Source: Actinoalloteichus_B caeruleus
GTDB lineage: Bacteria; Actinomycetota; Actinomycetes; Mycobacteriales; Pseudonocardiaceae
NCBI RefSeq assembly: GCF_000718005.1
Contig: NZ_JODV01000001.1
Direction: 5' to 3' (one strand)
Length of the DNA stretch: 64,000 nucleotides
In this document: one piece after another, positions 24,252 through 32,536 of the stretch
Layout of the letters: every line of letters starts with the position of its first letter
Numbering within the stretch: the first letter of the stretch is position 1
Notes under the pieces: generated by a model
Seen by the model: only the letters and a program-made list of their open reading frames with translations
The model's database searches: none
Told to the model about the DNA's origin: nothing
Program-made: the position numbers and the translations under genes

Positions 24252-25105
24252 ACGGGGCGCACCGGAACGGCAGCAGGTGGACCTCCCGGAGCGCGGTGCA
24301 CGTCGTCCTGGTGTTGGCGACGCTGTACAGCGTGCTCCCGCTGGTCTGGCTGGTGACCTCCTCCACCAAGAGCCTCGGTGACTTCTCCACCACGGGGGCG
24401 TTCGAGCTGGGCGAGTGGAACCTCGGCACCAACGTCGGGGACCTCCTCGCCGAGGAGGACGGCGTCTTCCTGCACTGGGCGGTCAACTCGCTGCTGTACG
24501 CGGGGGTGGGCGCGCTGCTGGGGGCGCTGATCTGCTCGGCCTGCGGCTACGCGATCGCCAAGCTGGACTTCCCCGGTCGTCGGGCGTTGTTCGCGGTCAC
24601 GCTCACCGGAGTGCTGGTCCCCACCACCGCGCTGGCGCTGCCCCTGTACCTGTTGGCGTCCGAGCTGCGGATCGTGGACACGTTCTGGGCGGTGTTCATC
24701 CCGTTGCTCACCAACCCGTTCGGGGTCTACCTGGCCAGGGCGTACGCGGAGGCCGCGATCCCCGGGGAGCTGCTGGAGGCGTCCCGCATGGACGGCGCGG
24801 GGGAGCTGCGCACGTTCTTCACCGTGGCGCTGCCCCTGATGCGCCCTGGGGTGGTCACGATCCTGCTGTTCCAGTTCGTGGGCATCTGGAACAACTTCTT
24901 CCTCCCGTTGGTCATGCTCACCGATCCGAAGCTGTTCCCCATCACCCTCGGTCTCTACCAGTGGAGTTCGCGCGTGACCCAGTTCCCGTCCTACACCCCG
25001 CTCGTCATCACGGGCTCGCTGCTGGCGGTGGTCCCGCTCATCGTGGCCTTCGTGGTGCTCCAACGCCAGTGGCGTTCCGGGCTGGCCGCCGGGAGCGTCA
25101 AGTGA
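24248..25105 (+). CDS. sugar ABC transporter permease 2 (MalG/UgpE type)
   Basis: A 285-residue permease, the second half of the membrane channel. Six hydrophobic helices are visible, beginning with VHVVLVLATLYSVLPLVWLVTSS. The ATPase-docking loop reads LLEASRMDGAGELRTFFTVALPLMRPG, and the family's substrate-path region is QFVGIWNNFFLPLVMLTD. It overlaps the previous gene (ATGA) and the next (GTGA), so all are translationally coupled. Confidence 0.93.
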   Translation: MNGAHRNGSRWTSRSAVHVVLVLATLYSVLPLVWLVTSSTKSLGDFSTTGAFELGEWNLGTNVGDLLAEEDGVFLHWAVNSLLYAGVGALLGALICSACGYAIAKLDFPGRRALFAVTLTGVLVPTTALALPLYLLASELRIVDTFWAVFIPLLTNPFGVYLARAYAEAAIPGELLEASRMDGAGELRTFFTVALPLMRPGVVTILLFQFVGIWNNFFLPLVMLTDPKLFPITLGLYQWSSRVTQFPSYTPLVITGSLLAVVPLIVAFVVLQRQWRSGLAAGSVK

Positions 25106-26178
25106 GCGCGCCGGAGGGGCCGGTCCTGCCCGGCGAGCACGGGACCGACGGCGGTGGACGGCGCCCCCGGTCGCGGCCGGAGACGACGCTGGTGCTCGAC
25201 CCGTCGTGGTTCGACACCCTCTTCGGGGCGGAGGAGCTCGCCCGGCTGCGGGCGGCGGCGTCCCTGGGTGACCCGGTGGTCGCCCACGACCTGTCCTCCC
25301 CGGCGGCGCTGCGCCGGCTGGCCGAGACGGAGGTGCTCATCACCTCCTGGGGTTGTCCGCCGTTGACCGCCGAGGTGCTGGATGCGGCTCCCCGGCTGCG
25401 GGCGGTGTTGCACGCCGCGGGCAGTGTTCGGGGGCACGTCACCGACGCCGTGTTCGACCGGGGCGTTCGGGTCACGACCGCCGCCGACGCGAACGCGGAG
25501 CCGGTGGCCCAGTACACGCTGGCCGCCGTGTTGTGGGCCTTCAAGAAGATCCCGTTCCTGGCGGCGGACGCGCGGGTGCACCGCGCCGACTGGGGCTACC
25601 GGGAACGGCACGGCGAACTGTCCGGTCGGGGTCGGGTGGTGGTCCTGGTCGGGTTCTCCCGGGTGGGCCGCCGGGTGGCGGAACTGCTGACCCGGCTGGA
25701 CCTCGCCAGGGTGCTGGTGGTGGACCCGGTGGCCGACCCGGCGGCGGTGCGGGCGGCGGGGGCGGAGCCCGTGCCGTTGGCGGAGGCGCTGCCCCTGGCC
25801 GACGTGCTCAGCCTGCACGCCCCCTCCCTGCCGGAGACCCGGCACCTGGTCGGCGCGGCCGAGCTGGCGGAGCTGCGGGACGGCGCGGTGCTGGTCAACA
25901 CCGCTCGCGGTGCGCTGGTGGACACCGAGGCGTTGGAGCGGGCGTGCGCGGGCGGTCGCCTGTACGCCGTCCTGGACGTCACCGACCCGGAACCGCTGCC
26001 CTCGGGTTCTCCGCTGTACACCCTGCCCAACGTGGTGCTCACCCCCCACGTCGCGGGCTCGCTGGGCTCCGAGACGCGGCAGCTGAGCGCGGCGGCGCTC
26101 ACCGAACTCGAACGCTACGCGGCCGGGTTGCCGCCGCTGGCTCCCGTCACCCGCGAGTCGCTGGCGGTGCAGGCGTGA
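25102..26178 (+). CDS. D-2-hydroxyacid dehydrogenase family protein
   Basis: A 358-residue NAD(P)-dependent dehydrogenase of the lactate/phosphoglycerate group. The cofactor site reads VVLVGFSRVGRRVAELL, where the second Gly of the usual GxGxxG is Ser. The catalytic Arg sits in VNTARGALVDTEAL, and the His in LTPHVAGSLGSE; DVTDPEPLP supplies the acidic region. The N-terminal 35 residues are extra and Gly/Arg-rich. Being inside a sugar uptake operon, it probably oxidises or reduces a sugar acid derived from the transported compound. The GTG start overlaps the permease stop. Confidence 0.88.
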   Translation: MSAPEGPVLPGEHGTDGGGRRPRSRPETTLVLDPSWFDTLFGAEELARLRAAASLGDPVVAHDLSSPAALRRLAETEVLITSWGCPPLTAEVLDAAPRLRAVLHAAGSVRGHVTDAVFDRGVRVTTAADANAEPVAQYTLAAVLWAFKKIPFLAADARVHRADWGYRERHGELSGRGRVVVLVGFSRVGRRVAELLTRLDLARVLVVDPVADPAAVRAAGAEPVPLAEALPLADVLSLHAPSLPETRHLVGAAELAELRDGAVLVNTARGALVDTEALERACAGGRLYAVLDVTDPEPLPSGSPLYTLPNVVLTPHVAGSLGSETRQLSAAALTELERYAAGLPPLAPVTRESLAVQA

Positions 26179-28139
26179 TCCCCGCCGAGGACAGGGACCT
26201 CTCACCGCGCACGGGGTGGACCCGCCGGCACTGGGAGGCGGTCGCCGACGCCATGCTCACCGCCGTCGCCCGCCACCGCTCCCCGCTGGGCGCGCGGTAC
26301 GACCTGCCGGGGCCGGCGAGCCGCAACGGCGTGCTCTCCGACGGGTTGGAGGGTTTCGCCAGGACCTTCCTGCTGGCCGGGTTCCGGGTGGCGGGGGCGG
26401 GCGGCGCGGACCCGACGGGCCTGTTGGAAAGGTACGCCGAGGGCCTGGCCGCCGGCACCGACCCGGCGTCACCGGAGCGCTGGCCCCGCCCGGACGAGCT
26501 GGGGCAGGCGAAGGTGGAGGCCGCCTCGGTGGCGCTCATCCTCCAACTCACCCGACCGTGGTTGTGGGATCGGCTGGACGACGGGGTGCGCCAGCGGACC
26601 GTCGAATGGCTGGGCACCGTCGTCGGCCAGCCGTACCCGCCGATCAACTGGGTGTGGTTCCGGATCGTGGTGGAGTCGTTCCTCCGCGAGGTCGGCGGCC
26701 CCTGGTCCAGGGAGGACGTCGAGGCGGACCTGGCGGTGCACGCGTCGCTGCGACGACCCGACGGGTGGCTGAGCGACCACGCCGAGGAACGCGCCTACGA
26801 CCACTACACCGGGTGGGCGCTGCACCTGTACCCGCTGTTGTGGGCCGAGTGGTTCGACGTCGTCGGTTCCCTGTGCCCGCCCGCGTTGCGCGAGACGTGG
26901 GCCGGCGACCTGCGCCGGTACCTGCGGGACGCCGTCTCGCTGGTGGGCGCGGACGGTTCCCCGCTGCTCCAGGGGCGCAGCCTGGTCTACCGGTTCGCCG
27001 CCTCGGCGCCGTTCTGGGTGGGGGCCCTCGCCGGTACCGGCGGTGTCGCCCCCGGCCAGGCCCGCCGGGCCGCGAGTGGCGTCCTGCGGCACTTCGTCGA
27101 CCGGGGGGCGTTGGGCGGGGACGGGCTGCTGTCCCTGGGCTGGCACCACGGGTGGCCGGGGATGCGGCAGTCCTACTCGGGTCCGGCGTCCCCGTACTGG
27201 GCGGCCAAGGGGATGCTCGGGCTGGCGCTGCCCGCCGACCACCCGGTGTGGACGGACCAGGAGCTGCCGTTGCCGGTGGAGACGGCGGACGTGTCCTCCG
27301 TGGTCACCGCCCCCGGGTGGTTGGTCACCGCCCGGCGGCGCGACGGCATCGTCACCGCCGTCAACCACGGGACCGACCACGCGGTCCTCGGCGCTGAGGT
27401 CGCCGACTCCCCGCTCTACGCCCGGTTGGGGTACTCGACGGCCACGGTCCCGCCGCTGACGGGTCCGACGGTGGCGGACCCGCTGGACAACTCGGTGGTC
27501 CTGCTCGATGCCGGGGGACGCGCCACCCACCGCACGGGGTTCGGGACGCTCCTCGCCGAGCACCGGTCACCCGACGTGCTGGTCGCCGCCTCCTCCGGCC
27601 GGGTTCGCTGGGTCGACTCGACGGGCGACGCCTCCCCCGACCACGGTTCGGGCCGGACCGGGCCGGTGACGGCGGGACCGGTGGTGACGGTGGCCTCGGT
27701 CGTGCGGGACGGCGTGGAGGTGCGGATCGTCCGGGTGGCGCCACCCACTCCCGGCCAGCGGTGGCGGGCGGTGCGCCTGGGCGGCTGGCCGGTGGCGGAC
27801 GACGACCAGCCGACGGCGGGGTGCGGTGCGCGGGTGACGACCGCGCGGCTCAGCTCGGAGGTCCGCCCGCTGGTCGGTCTGCCGCACGCCGGGGTGGTGG
27901 TGGAGCGCGGCACCAGCCCGCTCGCGGACTGGACGGCCGTTCCGTGGCTGGCCGCGCGGGGTGAGTCGCCGCACGGGGTGTTCGCGGCGGTGGTGGAGCT
28001 GCGGGGCACCGGCGGTGGCCACGGCGGGACGCCGCCCGACCCGACGGTCGACGTCGGGCCGGAGTCGGTGGCGGTGCGCTGGCTGGACGGCGTCCGGACC
28101 GAGGTCGCCATGCCCGCGTCCTCCGCGCGGGCGGACTGA
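26175..28139 (+). CDS. DUF2264 family protein (probable glycan-degrading enzyme)
   Basis: A 654-residue protein. The N-terminal two-thirds match DUF2264: TRRHWEAVADAMLTAV, GLEGFARTFLLAGFR, the repeated helical hairpins of an (alpha/alpha)6 barrel, and conserved Trp/His-rich motifs (NWVWFRIVVESFLRE, DGWLSDHAEERAYDHYTGWALH, GWHHGWPGMRQSYSGPASPYWAAKGML). The C-terminal 250 residues are beta-rich. The family is related in fold to unsaturated glycuronyl hydrolases, but its reaction is not established to my knowledge. No signal peptide, so it acts in the cytoplasm, probably on an imported oligosaccharide. Last gene of the operon; GTG start overlaps the dehydrogenase stop. Confidence 0.85.
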   Translation: MIPAEDRDLSPRTGWTRRHWEAVADAMLTAVARHRSPLGARYDLPGPASRNGVLSDGLEGFARTFLLAGFRVAGAGGADPTGLLERYAEGLAAGTDPASPERWPRPDELGQAKVEAASVALILQLTRPWLWDRLDDGVRQRTVEWLGTVVGQPYPPINWVWFRIVVESFLREVGGPWSREDVEADLAVHASLRRPDGWLSDHAEERAYDHYTGWALHLYPLLWAEWFDVVGSLCPPALRETWAGDLRRYLRDAVSLVGADGSPLLQGRSLVYRFAASAPFWVGALAGTGGVAPGQARRAASGVLRHFVDRGALGGDGLLSLGWHHGWPGMRQSYSGPASPYWAAKGMLGLALPADHPVWTDQELPLPVETADVSSVVTAPGWLVTARRRDGIVTAVNHGTDHAVLGAEVADSPLYARLGYSTATVPPLTGPTVADPLDNSVVLLDAGGRATHRTGFGTLLAEHRSPDVLVAASSGRVRWVDSTGDASPDHGSGRTGPVTAGPVVTVASVVRDGVEVRIVRVAPPTPGQRWRAVRLGGWPVADDDQPTAGCGARVTTARLSSEVRPLVGLPHAGVVVERGTSPLADWTAVPWLAARGESPHGVFAAVVELRGTGGGHGGTPPDPTVDVGPESVAVRWLDGVRTEVAMPASSARAD

Positions 28140-28171
28140 TCCCCGCGCGCCTGGCCCTCCCTCTCGGGTCC

Positions 28172-28187
28172 GCACGGGCCGCCGTGC
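28172..28187. terminator. candidate hairpin between convergent operons
   Basis: GCACGG-GCCG-CCGTGC lies between the DUF2264 stop and gvpK. It is short and has no T-run, so it is a weak bidirectional terminator candidate. Confidence 0.3.
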
Positions 28188-28286
28188 CCGGTGGGCGCGG
28201 TCGGCCGGTACCCGCGTGCCCGCCGCACGGGCCCGCCGACCCGGCCACCGGTTCCGGCGATGGGGAGGGCGCGCCCACGCCCCCAC

Positions 28287-28721
28287 CTACAGCAGGGAAC
28301 CGAGGGGGCCCAGGTCGAGGTTCAGGTCGGAGGCGCGCAGGCCGTAGCGCTCACGCAACTCGGTCATCCTGTCCTCCAGCAGCATGAGCGTGAGACCCAT
28401 GCGTTCCTCCTGCTCCTCGGTGAGGTCGCCCTGGTCGACCCGGCGCAGCGCCTGCCGCTCGACGAGCTGCCGCAGCAGCTCGACGATGGTCAGCACGAGC
28501 TTCATCAGGTCGCGTTCCACCGTGTCGGGGTGGGCGTCGACGCGGTTGGGGAGTTCCCTGGCCGCCTCGGTGAGCGCGGCCGTGACCCCGGCGCCCACCC
28601 CGTCCATGTCCGCGCCCCCGCCGGCCGCGGTGTTCGCGGCCCGCCCGCCGGGCTGGGTCCCACCGATCCTGATCGTCGAGGGCCCGCCGCCGGTCGTCGG
28701 GCCGTCGTCCGTGTCCGCCAC
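28287..28721 (-). CDS. gvpK: gas vesicle protein GvpK
   Basis: A 144-residue protein. The conserved GvpK region is the C-terminal hundred residues: VERDLMKLVLTIVELLRQLVERQALRRVDQGDLTEEQEERMGLTLMLLEDRM. The N-terminal 45 residues are Gly/Thr-rich and variable. GvpK is an accessory protein needed for vesicle formation in several organisms; its exact role in assembly is unclear. GTG at 28721, with GGAAGGAGG upstream. It is the last gene of the cluster, separated from gvpS by 104 bp with its own good ribosome binding site. Confidence 0.9.
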   Translation of the reverse strand: MADTDDGPTTGGGPSTIRIGGTQPGGRAANTAAGGGADMDGVGAGVTAALTEAARELPNRVDAHPDTVERDLMKLVLTIVELLRQLVERQALRRVDQGDLTEEQEERMGLTLMLLEDRMTELRERYGLRASDLNLDLGPLGSLL

Positions 28722-28825
28722 ACCGCCTCCTTCCACTCCACCACCGCTCCGGTGGTGCCCGTCGTCGGGCCGCCGCGCCGCCGGCCAGGAGCCCCGACCA
28801 GGCCTCGGGTGCCGTCCAGTTCGCC

Positions 28826-29053
28826 TCACCGCTCCCACGGCGAGGGGACGTCCGGCCGCACCGAGGTGATCAGCGCCCGCAGCGAGATGTGCACGAGGTC
28901 CACGTCCGCGATCGCCAGCGTCAGGTCACCGGTGAGCACCACCCCGCCGGCGAGCAGCCGGTCCAGCAGGTCCACCAGTGAGACGTCCCGGTTGGCCAGC
29001 GGGAGGTCACCGTCCTCGTCGCCGGGCACGAGTTCGGTCGCCATCCCGGTCAC
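28826..29053 (-). CDS. gvpS: GvpA-family gas vesicle protein GvpS
   Basis: A 75-residue member of the GvpA/J/M/S family. The core SLVDLLDRLLAGGVVLTGDLTLAIADVDLVHISLRALITSV matches the helix-strand-strand-helix unit of the shell protein. I chose the GTG at 29053, which overlaps the gvpL stop (GTGA); an ATG three codons on is the alternative. Its place between gvpL and gvpK is that of gvpS in Streptomyces clusters. Probably a minor shell or nucleation protein. Confidence 0.88.
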   Translation of the reverse strand: MTGMATELVPGDEDGDLPLANRDVSLVDLLDRLLAGGVVLTGDLTLAIADVDLVHISLRALITSVRPDVPSPWER

Positions 29054-29907
29054 CGCTCCACGGTGGACGGGGAGGGGTCGGGCGAGGTCCGTTCGTCCAG
29101 GCCATCGGGGACGAACGAGTAGGGCACCCAGGGGCCGGTCAGCTCCACCCGCACCCCGGGTTCGGCCCGCGACCACCGCTCCACCTCCGCGGCGAAGGCC
29201 CGCGTGTTCTCCTCGGACACCAGGAACGCCGCGTTGAGCACGTTCCTGCCCCGGGCGCCGGACAGCTGGTTGTCCTGCGCGCGGTGCCTCCGCCGGGCCT
29301 CCGCCAGCTGGTCGAGGCGGTCGACCAGCCGGGTGGAGAGGTCCGACGCGCGTTCCCAGGCCCGTTCCCGCGCCTCTCGCCGCTGGATCCGGCGGCGCAG
29401 GTAGGCGCGTCCGGCGCCCCCACCTCCCGGGGTGGTGGGGCGGGAGGGCGCTGGTGCCGCCCGGTCACCCTCGTCCGCCGGGGCCGGGGTGTCGTCGGTG
29501 AGGACCTTGACGCCCCATTCGGCCCGACCGGCGAACCGGTCGAGGGCGGAGAGGAACTCCCGCGCCCGACCTCGCACCATCTGGCGGACCCGTTCGTCGT
29601 CGTCGTAGATGGTGGCCAGCCGCAACGGCAGCACCGGTCGGTGGGCCGCCATGTCGGACACGACCGTGTGGTGTCCCCTGGCGACCGCTTCCAGCCGGCC
29701 GAGGTCGTTGAGGCTGTCCTTGAGGGCAGCCTCGCTGAAGTGGTCGCGGGGCAGGGAGCTGACCACCGCCGTCAGCGGGCCGACCGGCAGTGCCCGGACC
29801 GACGCGCCGTCGATGCCACCGGAGGGCGGTGTGTGCCCCTGCCCGCTGTCCGGTTCGCTCGTGGTGACGGCGTAGACGTAGGTGATGGTGGCGAGCGTGG
29901 CCGTCAT
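29050..29907 (-). CDS. gvpL: GvpL/F family protein GvpL
   Basis: A 285-residue GvpF/L-type protein. It opens TYVYAVT, has the family's central VLPLRLATIYDDDERVRQMVRG, and ends with TGPWVPYSFVPDG, the near-universal closing motif. Between residues about 145 and 185 is a Pro/Gly-rich insertion not found in GvpF here. GvpF/L proteins bind the shell protein and are thought to assist nucleation or keep GvpA soluble. It overlaps gvpJ upstream and gvpS downstream by 4 bp. Confidence 0.9.
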   Translation of the reverse strand: MTATLATITYVYAVTTSEPDSGQGHTPPSGGIDGASVRALPVGPLTAVVSSLPRDHFSEAALKDSLNDLGRLEAVARGHHTVVSDMAAHRPVLPLRLATIYDDDERVRQMVRGRAREFLSALDRFAGRAEWGVKVLTDDTPAPADEGDRAAPAPSRPTTPGGGGAGRAYLRRRIQRREARERAWERASDLSTRLVDRLDQLAEARRRHRAQDNQLSGARGRNVLNAAFLVSEENTRAFAAEVERWSRAEPGVRVELTGPWVPYSFVPDGLDERTSPDPSPSTVER

Positions 29908-30332
29908 CGGGCATCCTCCTCTGTCTCCGCCACCGCACCGGACCGGGGAGCCGAGGGACCGTCCCGTTCGGCCTCGGTCCGACCGGAGGGGGCGAGGGTG
30001 GGGCGTTCACCGGCTTCCAGCGCCCGGATCCGGTCCCGCAGGCGTTCGTTCTCCTCGGCCAGGTCGCCTCGCCGGGCGCCGGAGGACAGCGTCGGGTCGT
30101 GTTCCCACCAGTCGATGCCCATCTCCTTGGCCTTGTCGACGGACGCGACCAGCAGGCGGAGCTTGATGGTGAGCAGCTCGATGTCGAGCAGGTTGATCTT
30201 GATGTCGCCGGCGATGACGACACCCTTGTCCAGGACCCGTTCCAGGATGTCGGCGAGGTTCGCCCCCGTCGACTGGGACTGGGTGCCGGCGACCCGGGAG
30301 GGCGCCCCGGGCCAGGCCATCGGTTCTGTCAT
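29904..30332 (-). CDS. gvpJ: GvpA-family gas vesicle protein GvpJ
   Basis: A 142-residue GvpA-family protein. The core at residues 25-68, NLADILERVLDKGVVIAGDIKINLLDIELLTIKLRLLVASVDKAKEMG, followed by the motif WWEHDP, is typical of GvpJ rather than the main shell protein. The C-terminal 65 residues contain a heptad-like charged helix (LAEENERLRDRIRALEAGE) that could form a coiled coil. Minor structural protein, probably at the conical tips. It overlaps gvpL by 4 bp. Confidence 0.9.
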   Translation of the reverse strand: MTEPMAWPGAPSRVAGTQSQSTGANLADILERVLDKGVVIAGDIKINLLDIELLTIKLRLLVASVDKAKEMGIDWWEHDPTLSSGARRGDLAEENERLRDRIRALEAGERPTLAPSGRTEAERDGPSAPRSGAVAETEEDAR

Positions 30333-30383
30333 CGCGCTGACCCCTCCTTCCTCGTCGCGAGACCTTCCGGTGCCGGTGCGTGC

Positions 30384-31517
30384 TCAGCGCCGCGCCGAGG
30401 TCCGGTGCCGCCCGGCGGCCTCGTCCTCGTCGGCGTCGTCCTCGTCCTCGTCGGCGTCGTCGGCGTCGTCGACCTCGTCCTCCGGTCCCAGGTCGTCCTC
30501 GTCGGCGTCGTCCTCGAACTCGGGTCCGTCCTCGGCGTCGTCCTCGGCGCGCGCCTCACCCCGGTGGTCGTCCTCGTCGGCGTCGAACTCGTCCCGCCGT
30601 CCGGCGGTGGCGTCGTCCGGTTCGGAGGAGCGGTCCGCGTCCGACGGGGTGGCCCCGTCGTCGGGACGGTCCTCCTCGTCGCGGTCGACGACCGCGCCGT
30701 CGCGCACCTCGCCACGCCACCCGTCGGGCCGTTCCTCCCGGAGGGAGACGAAACGCCGGAAGTGGGCGAGGTCCCGCCGCACCCTGCGCCGCTGCGCGCC
30801 GAAGGCGTTGCCGAGCCGCTCCAGCAGCCCTCGGGGCCGGTGGTCGAGCACGAGCAGGACCCGGGTCAGGTCGGGGGTCACGTCGTGGAAGGTCACCGTG
30901 CCCCGCGTGGTGCCCTTGGCCCCGTCCGAGGTCCAGCGGATGCGTTCGTCTGGCACCTGTTCGAGGATCTCCGCCCGCCACGTCCGCCGGGAGAACAGGA
31001 TCTTGGCCGACCAGTCGGTGGTGGTGTCGTCGACCTGGTCCACCTCGCGGACACCCTCGGCGAACCGGTCGAAGTCCTGGAACAGGGTCCACTGGTCGTA
31101 GACGTCCCGCACCGGCAGGCCGACGTCGAGGTCCTCGACGATGGTGACGGACCGGCCACCGCCCTTCTTCCTGGCGCGGCGGTCGAGCACGCGCCGGGTG
31201 GCGGTGCGCAGGCGGCCGCCGAGCGTGGAGAGGCCGGAGCGGACCGCGCCGAGCGGTCCTCGGCCGCCCTTCCCGTCGCCGGTGTCGTCGGTCGACACCG
31301 AGCGGTCGCTCCCGCCGGCCAGGCGCTGGGTGGCGGCGCCCATCCGGTGCCCCGCCCAGGTCAGCGCGTGCCTGGCCCGTGCCTGGAGGTGGCGTTCCAC
31401 CTCCAGGAGGAGGCGTTCGCCGGAGGCGTTCCTGCTGGCGAGTTCGCGGAGGTTGGCCAGTGGCCCCTGCTCGTCCGCGCGCCCGGTCCTCTCCTTGACG
31501 TCGCTGGTCCTGGTCAT
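30384..31517 (-). CDS. gvpZ: SRPBCC-domain gas vesicle cluster protein GvpZ
   Basis: A 377-residue protein. Residues about 120-270 form a cyclase/SRPBCC domain (SVTIVEDLDVGLPVRDVYDQWTLFQDFDRFAEGV ... ERIRWTS ... TRVLLVLDHRPRGLLE), as in the gvpZ product of Streptomyces clusters. The N-terminal 110 residues are helical and basic. The last 90 residues are extremely acidic Asp/Glu repeats, probably disordered. The role is unknown; no essential function for GvpZ is established to my knowledge. The ATG overlaps the gvpY stop by 4 bp. The name rests on domain content and gene order. Confidence 0.8.
   Translation of the reverse strand: MTRTSDVKERTGRADEQGPLANLRELASRNASGERLLLEVERHLQARARHALTWAGHRMGAATQRLAGGSDRSVSTDDTGDGKGGRGPLGAVRSGLSTLGGRLRTATRRVLDRRARKKGGGRSVTIVEDLDVGLPVRDVYDQWTLFQDFDRFAEGVREVDQVDDTTTDWSAKILFSRRTWRAEILEQVPDERIRWTSDGAKGTTRGTVTFHDVTPDLTRVLLVLDHRPRGLLERLGNAFGAQRRRVRRDLAHFRRFVSLREERPDGWRGEVRDGAVVDRDEEDRPDDGATPSDADRSSEPDDATAGRRDEFDADEDDHRGEARAEDDAEDGPEFEDDADEDDLGPEDEVDDADDADEDEDDADEDEAAGRHRTSARR
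30413..30610 (-). repeat. low-complexity Asp/Glu codon repeat in gvpZ
   Basis: Many imperfect repeats of GTCGTC/CTCGTCGGC (plus strand) encode the acidic C-terminal tail of GvpZ. This is coding low complexity, not a CRISPR or mobile repeat. Confidence 0.7.
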
Positions 31518-32269
31518 GCTCCACCCCGCTTGGTCCGCTTGGTCCGCGTGCTCCGGCCGCTCGACCCGCCCGTCGTCGTCCCGCTCCTCGTCCTGCCTCG
31601 TCGCGCGCCCTCGGCCCTGGTGGTCCGGCCGGTCGGCCCGCCGGTGCCCCTGGACTTCGAGTCCTCACCGGACGAGGACGACTTCCTCCCTCGGGAACCC
31701 CCGGTCGTGCTCGAGCGCGACCGGGTGCTCGTTCGCCCGCTGGACCTGGTGGGTGCCGCGTCGTCGTCCTCGGCGGACCGCGCGTCCTCGCTCTCGCCGT
31801 CGACGTCCTCCGCGTCGGGTTCGCCGTCCCCGCTCCCGGAGGCCCGTCGCACCGACCTGCCCGCGTCGCGCGCCGACTCCCCCACGTCCGTCACGGTGTC
31901 CTCCGCGCGCTCGCCGGCGTTCGTGGCCGCCTCCTCGGCGGTGCCGGTGGCGTCCCGACCCTGTTCGGCGAGGGCGCGGGTGCGCTCGCCGAGGGTGTCG
32001 GCGAGGCGGTCGGCGCGGTGGGTCAGCGCGGCCTGGGCGGCGGTCTTGCCGGCCTCCCACAGGCTTTCCCTGGCCTGCTCCCGCAGCTCGTTGAGGTCGG
32101 CGGAGGTGCCGATCTCCTTCGCCACCGTGACCAGCATGCGTTTGGGGTCGAGGTCGAGCTTCTTGCCGACCAGCCACAGCCCGAGGCCGATCGCGAGTTT
32201 CGCCTTCCGGCGGCGACCGAGCAGGTATCCACCCGCCACGGCCACCGCCACCTTCGCTCCGGTGTTCAC
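31514..32269 (-). CDS. gvpY: gas vesicle cluster protein GvpY
   Basis: A 251-residue protein. The N-terminal 35 residues form one hydrophobic, possibly membrane-inserting segment with Gly (KVAVAVAGGYLLGRRRKAKLAIGLGLWLVGKKLDLDP), matching the conserved start of GvpY-type products in Streptomyces clusters. Residues 40-110 are helical. The last 80 residues are Ser/Thr/Arg/Lys-rich, strongly basic and probably disordered, opposite in charge to the acidic tail of the next protein. It starts 7 bases after the gvpG stop. Function unknown; name by position and N-terminal similarity. Confidence 0.75.
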   Translation of the reverse strand: MNTGAKVAVAVAGGYLLGRRRKAKLAIGLGLWLVGKKLDLDPKRMLVTVAKEIGTSADLNELREQARESLWEAGKTAAQAALTHRADRLADTLGERTRALAEQGRDATGTAEEAATNAGERAEDTVTDVGESARDAGRSVRRASGSGDGEPDAEDVDGESEDARSAEDDDAAPTRSSGRTSTRSRSSTTGGSRGRKSSSSGEDSKSRGTGGPTGRTTRAEGARRGRTRSGTTTGGSSGRSTRTKRTKRGGA

Positions 32270-32276
32270 CGTCGTC

Positions 32277-32522
32277 TCACCCTTCCGTTCCGCCCGGCCG
32301 GGGTCCGGCCAGCCGGTCCAGCAGCTCGTCCTCCCGGCTGTCGAACTCGTCCTCGCTGATCAGGCCGGCTTCCAGCTGCCGTTCCAGTTCGACGAGTTCC
32401 CGGCGCACCGCCTCCGGTGCGTGGTACTCGCGCTCGGCCGCCGCCAGCACCTGCCGGAGGGTCCAGCCGACCCCCCGGGCGGGTGCGAGCGGCAGTCCCA
32501 GCACCATGCCCAACAGACCCAC
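32277..32522 (-). CDS. gvpG: gas vesicle protein GvpG
   Basis: An 81-residue GvpG. The family pattern is complete: MGLLGMVLGLPLAPARGVGW at the start, then a charged helix LRQVLAAAEREYHAPEAVRRELVELERQLEAGLISEDEFDSREDELLDRL. GvpG is a small accessory protein that binds other Gvp proteins. Start GTG at 32522, 14 bases after the gvpF stop; the ribosome binding site is weak (GAGCGGG). Confidence 0.92.
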   Translation of the reverse strand: MGLLGMVLGLPLAPARGVGWTLRQVLAAAEREYHAPEAVRRELVELERQLEAGLISEDEFDSREDELLDRLAGPRPGGTEG

Positions 32523-32536
32523 GGGTCACCCGCTCG

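Noticed and set aside
30413..30610. Short repeats resembling a CRISPR or satellite array
   Set aside because: They are Asp/Glu codons of the GvpZ tail, without spacers of constant length. No CRISPR array was seen in the window.
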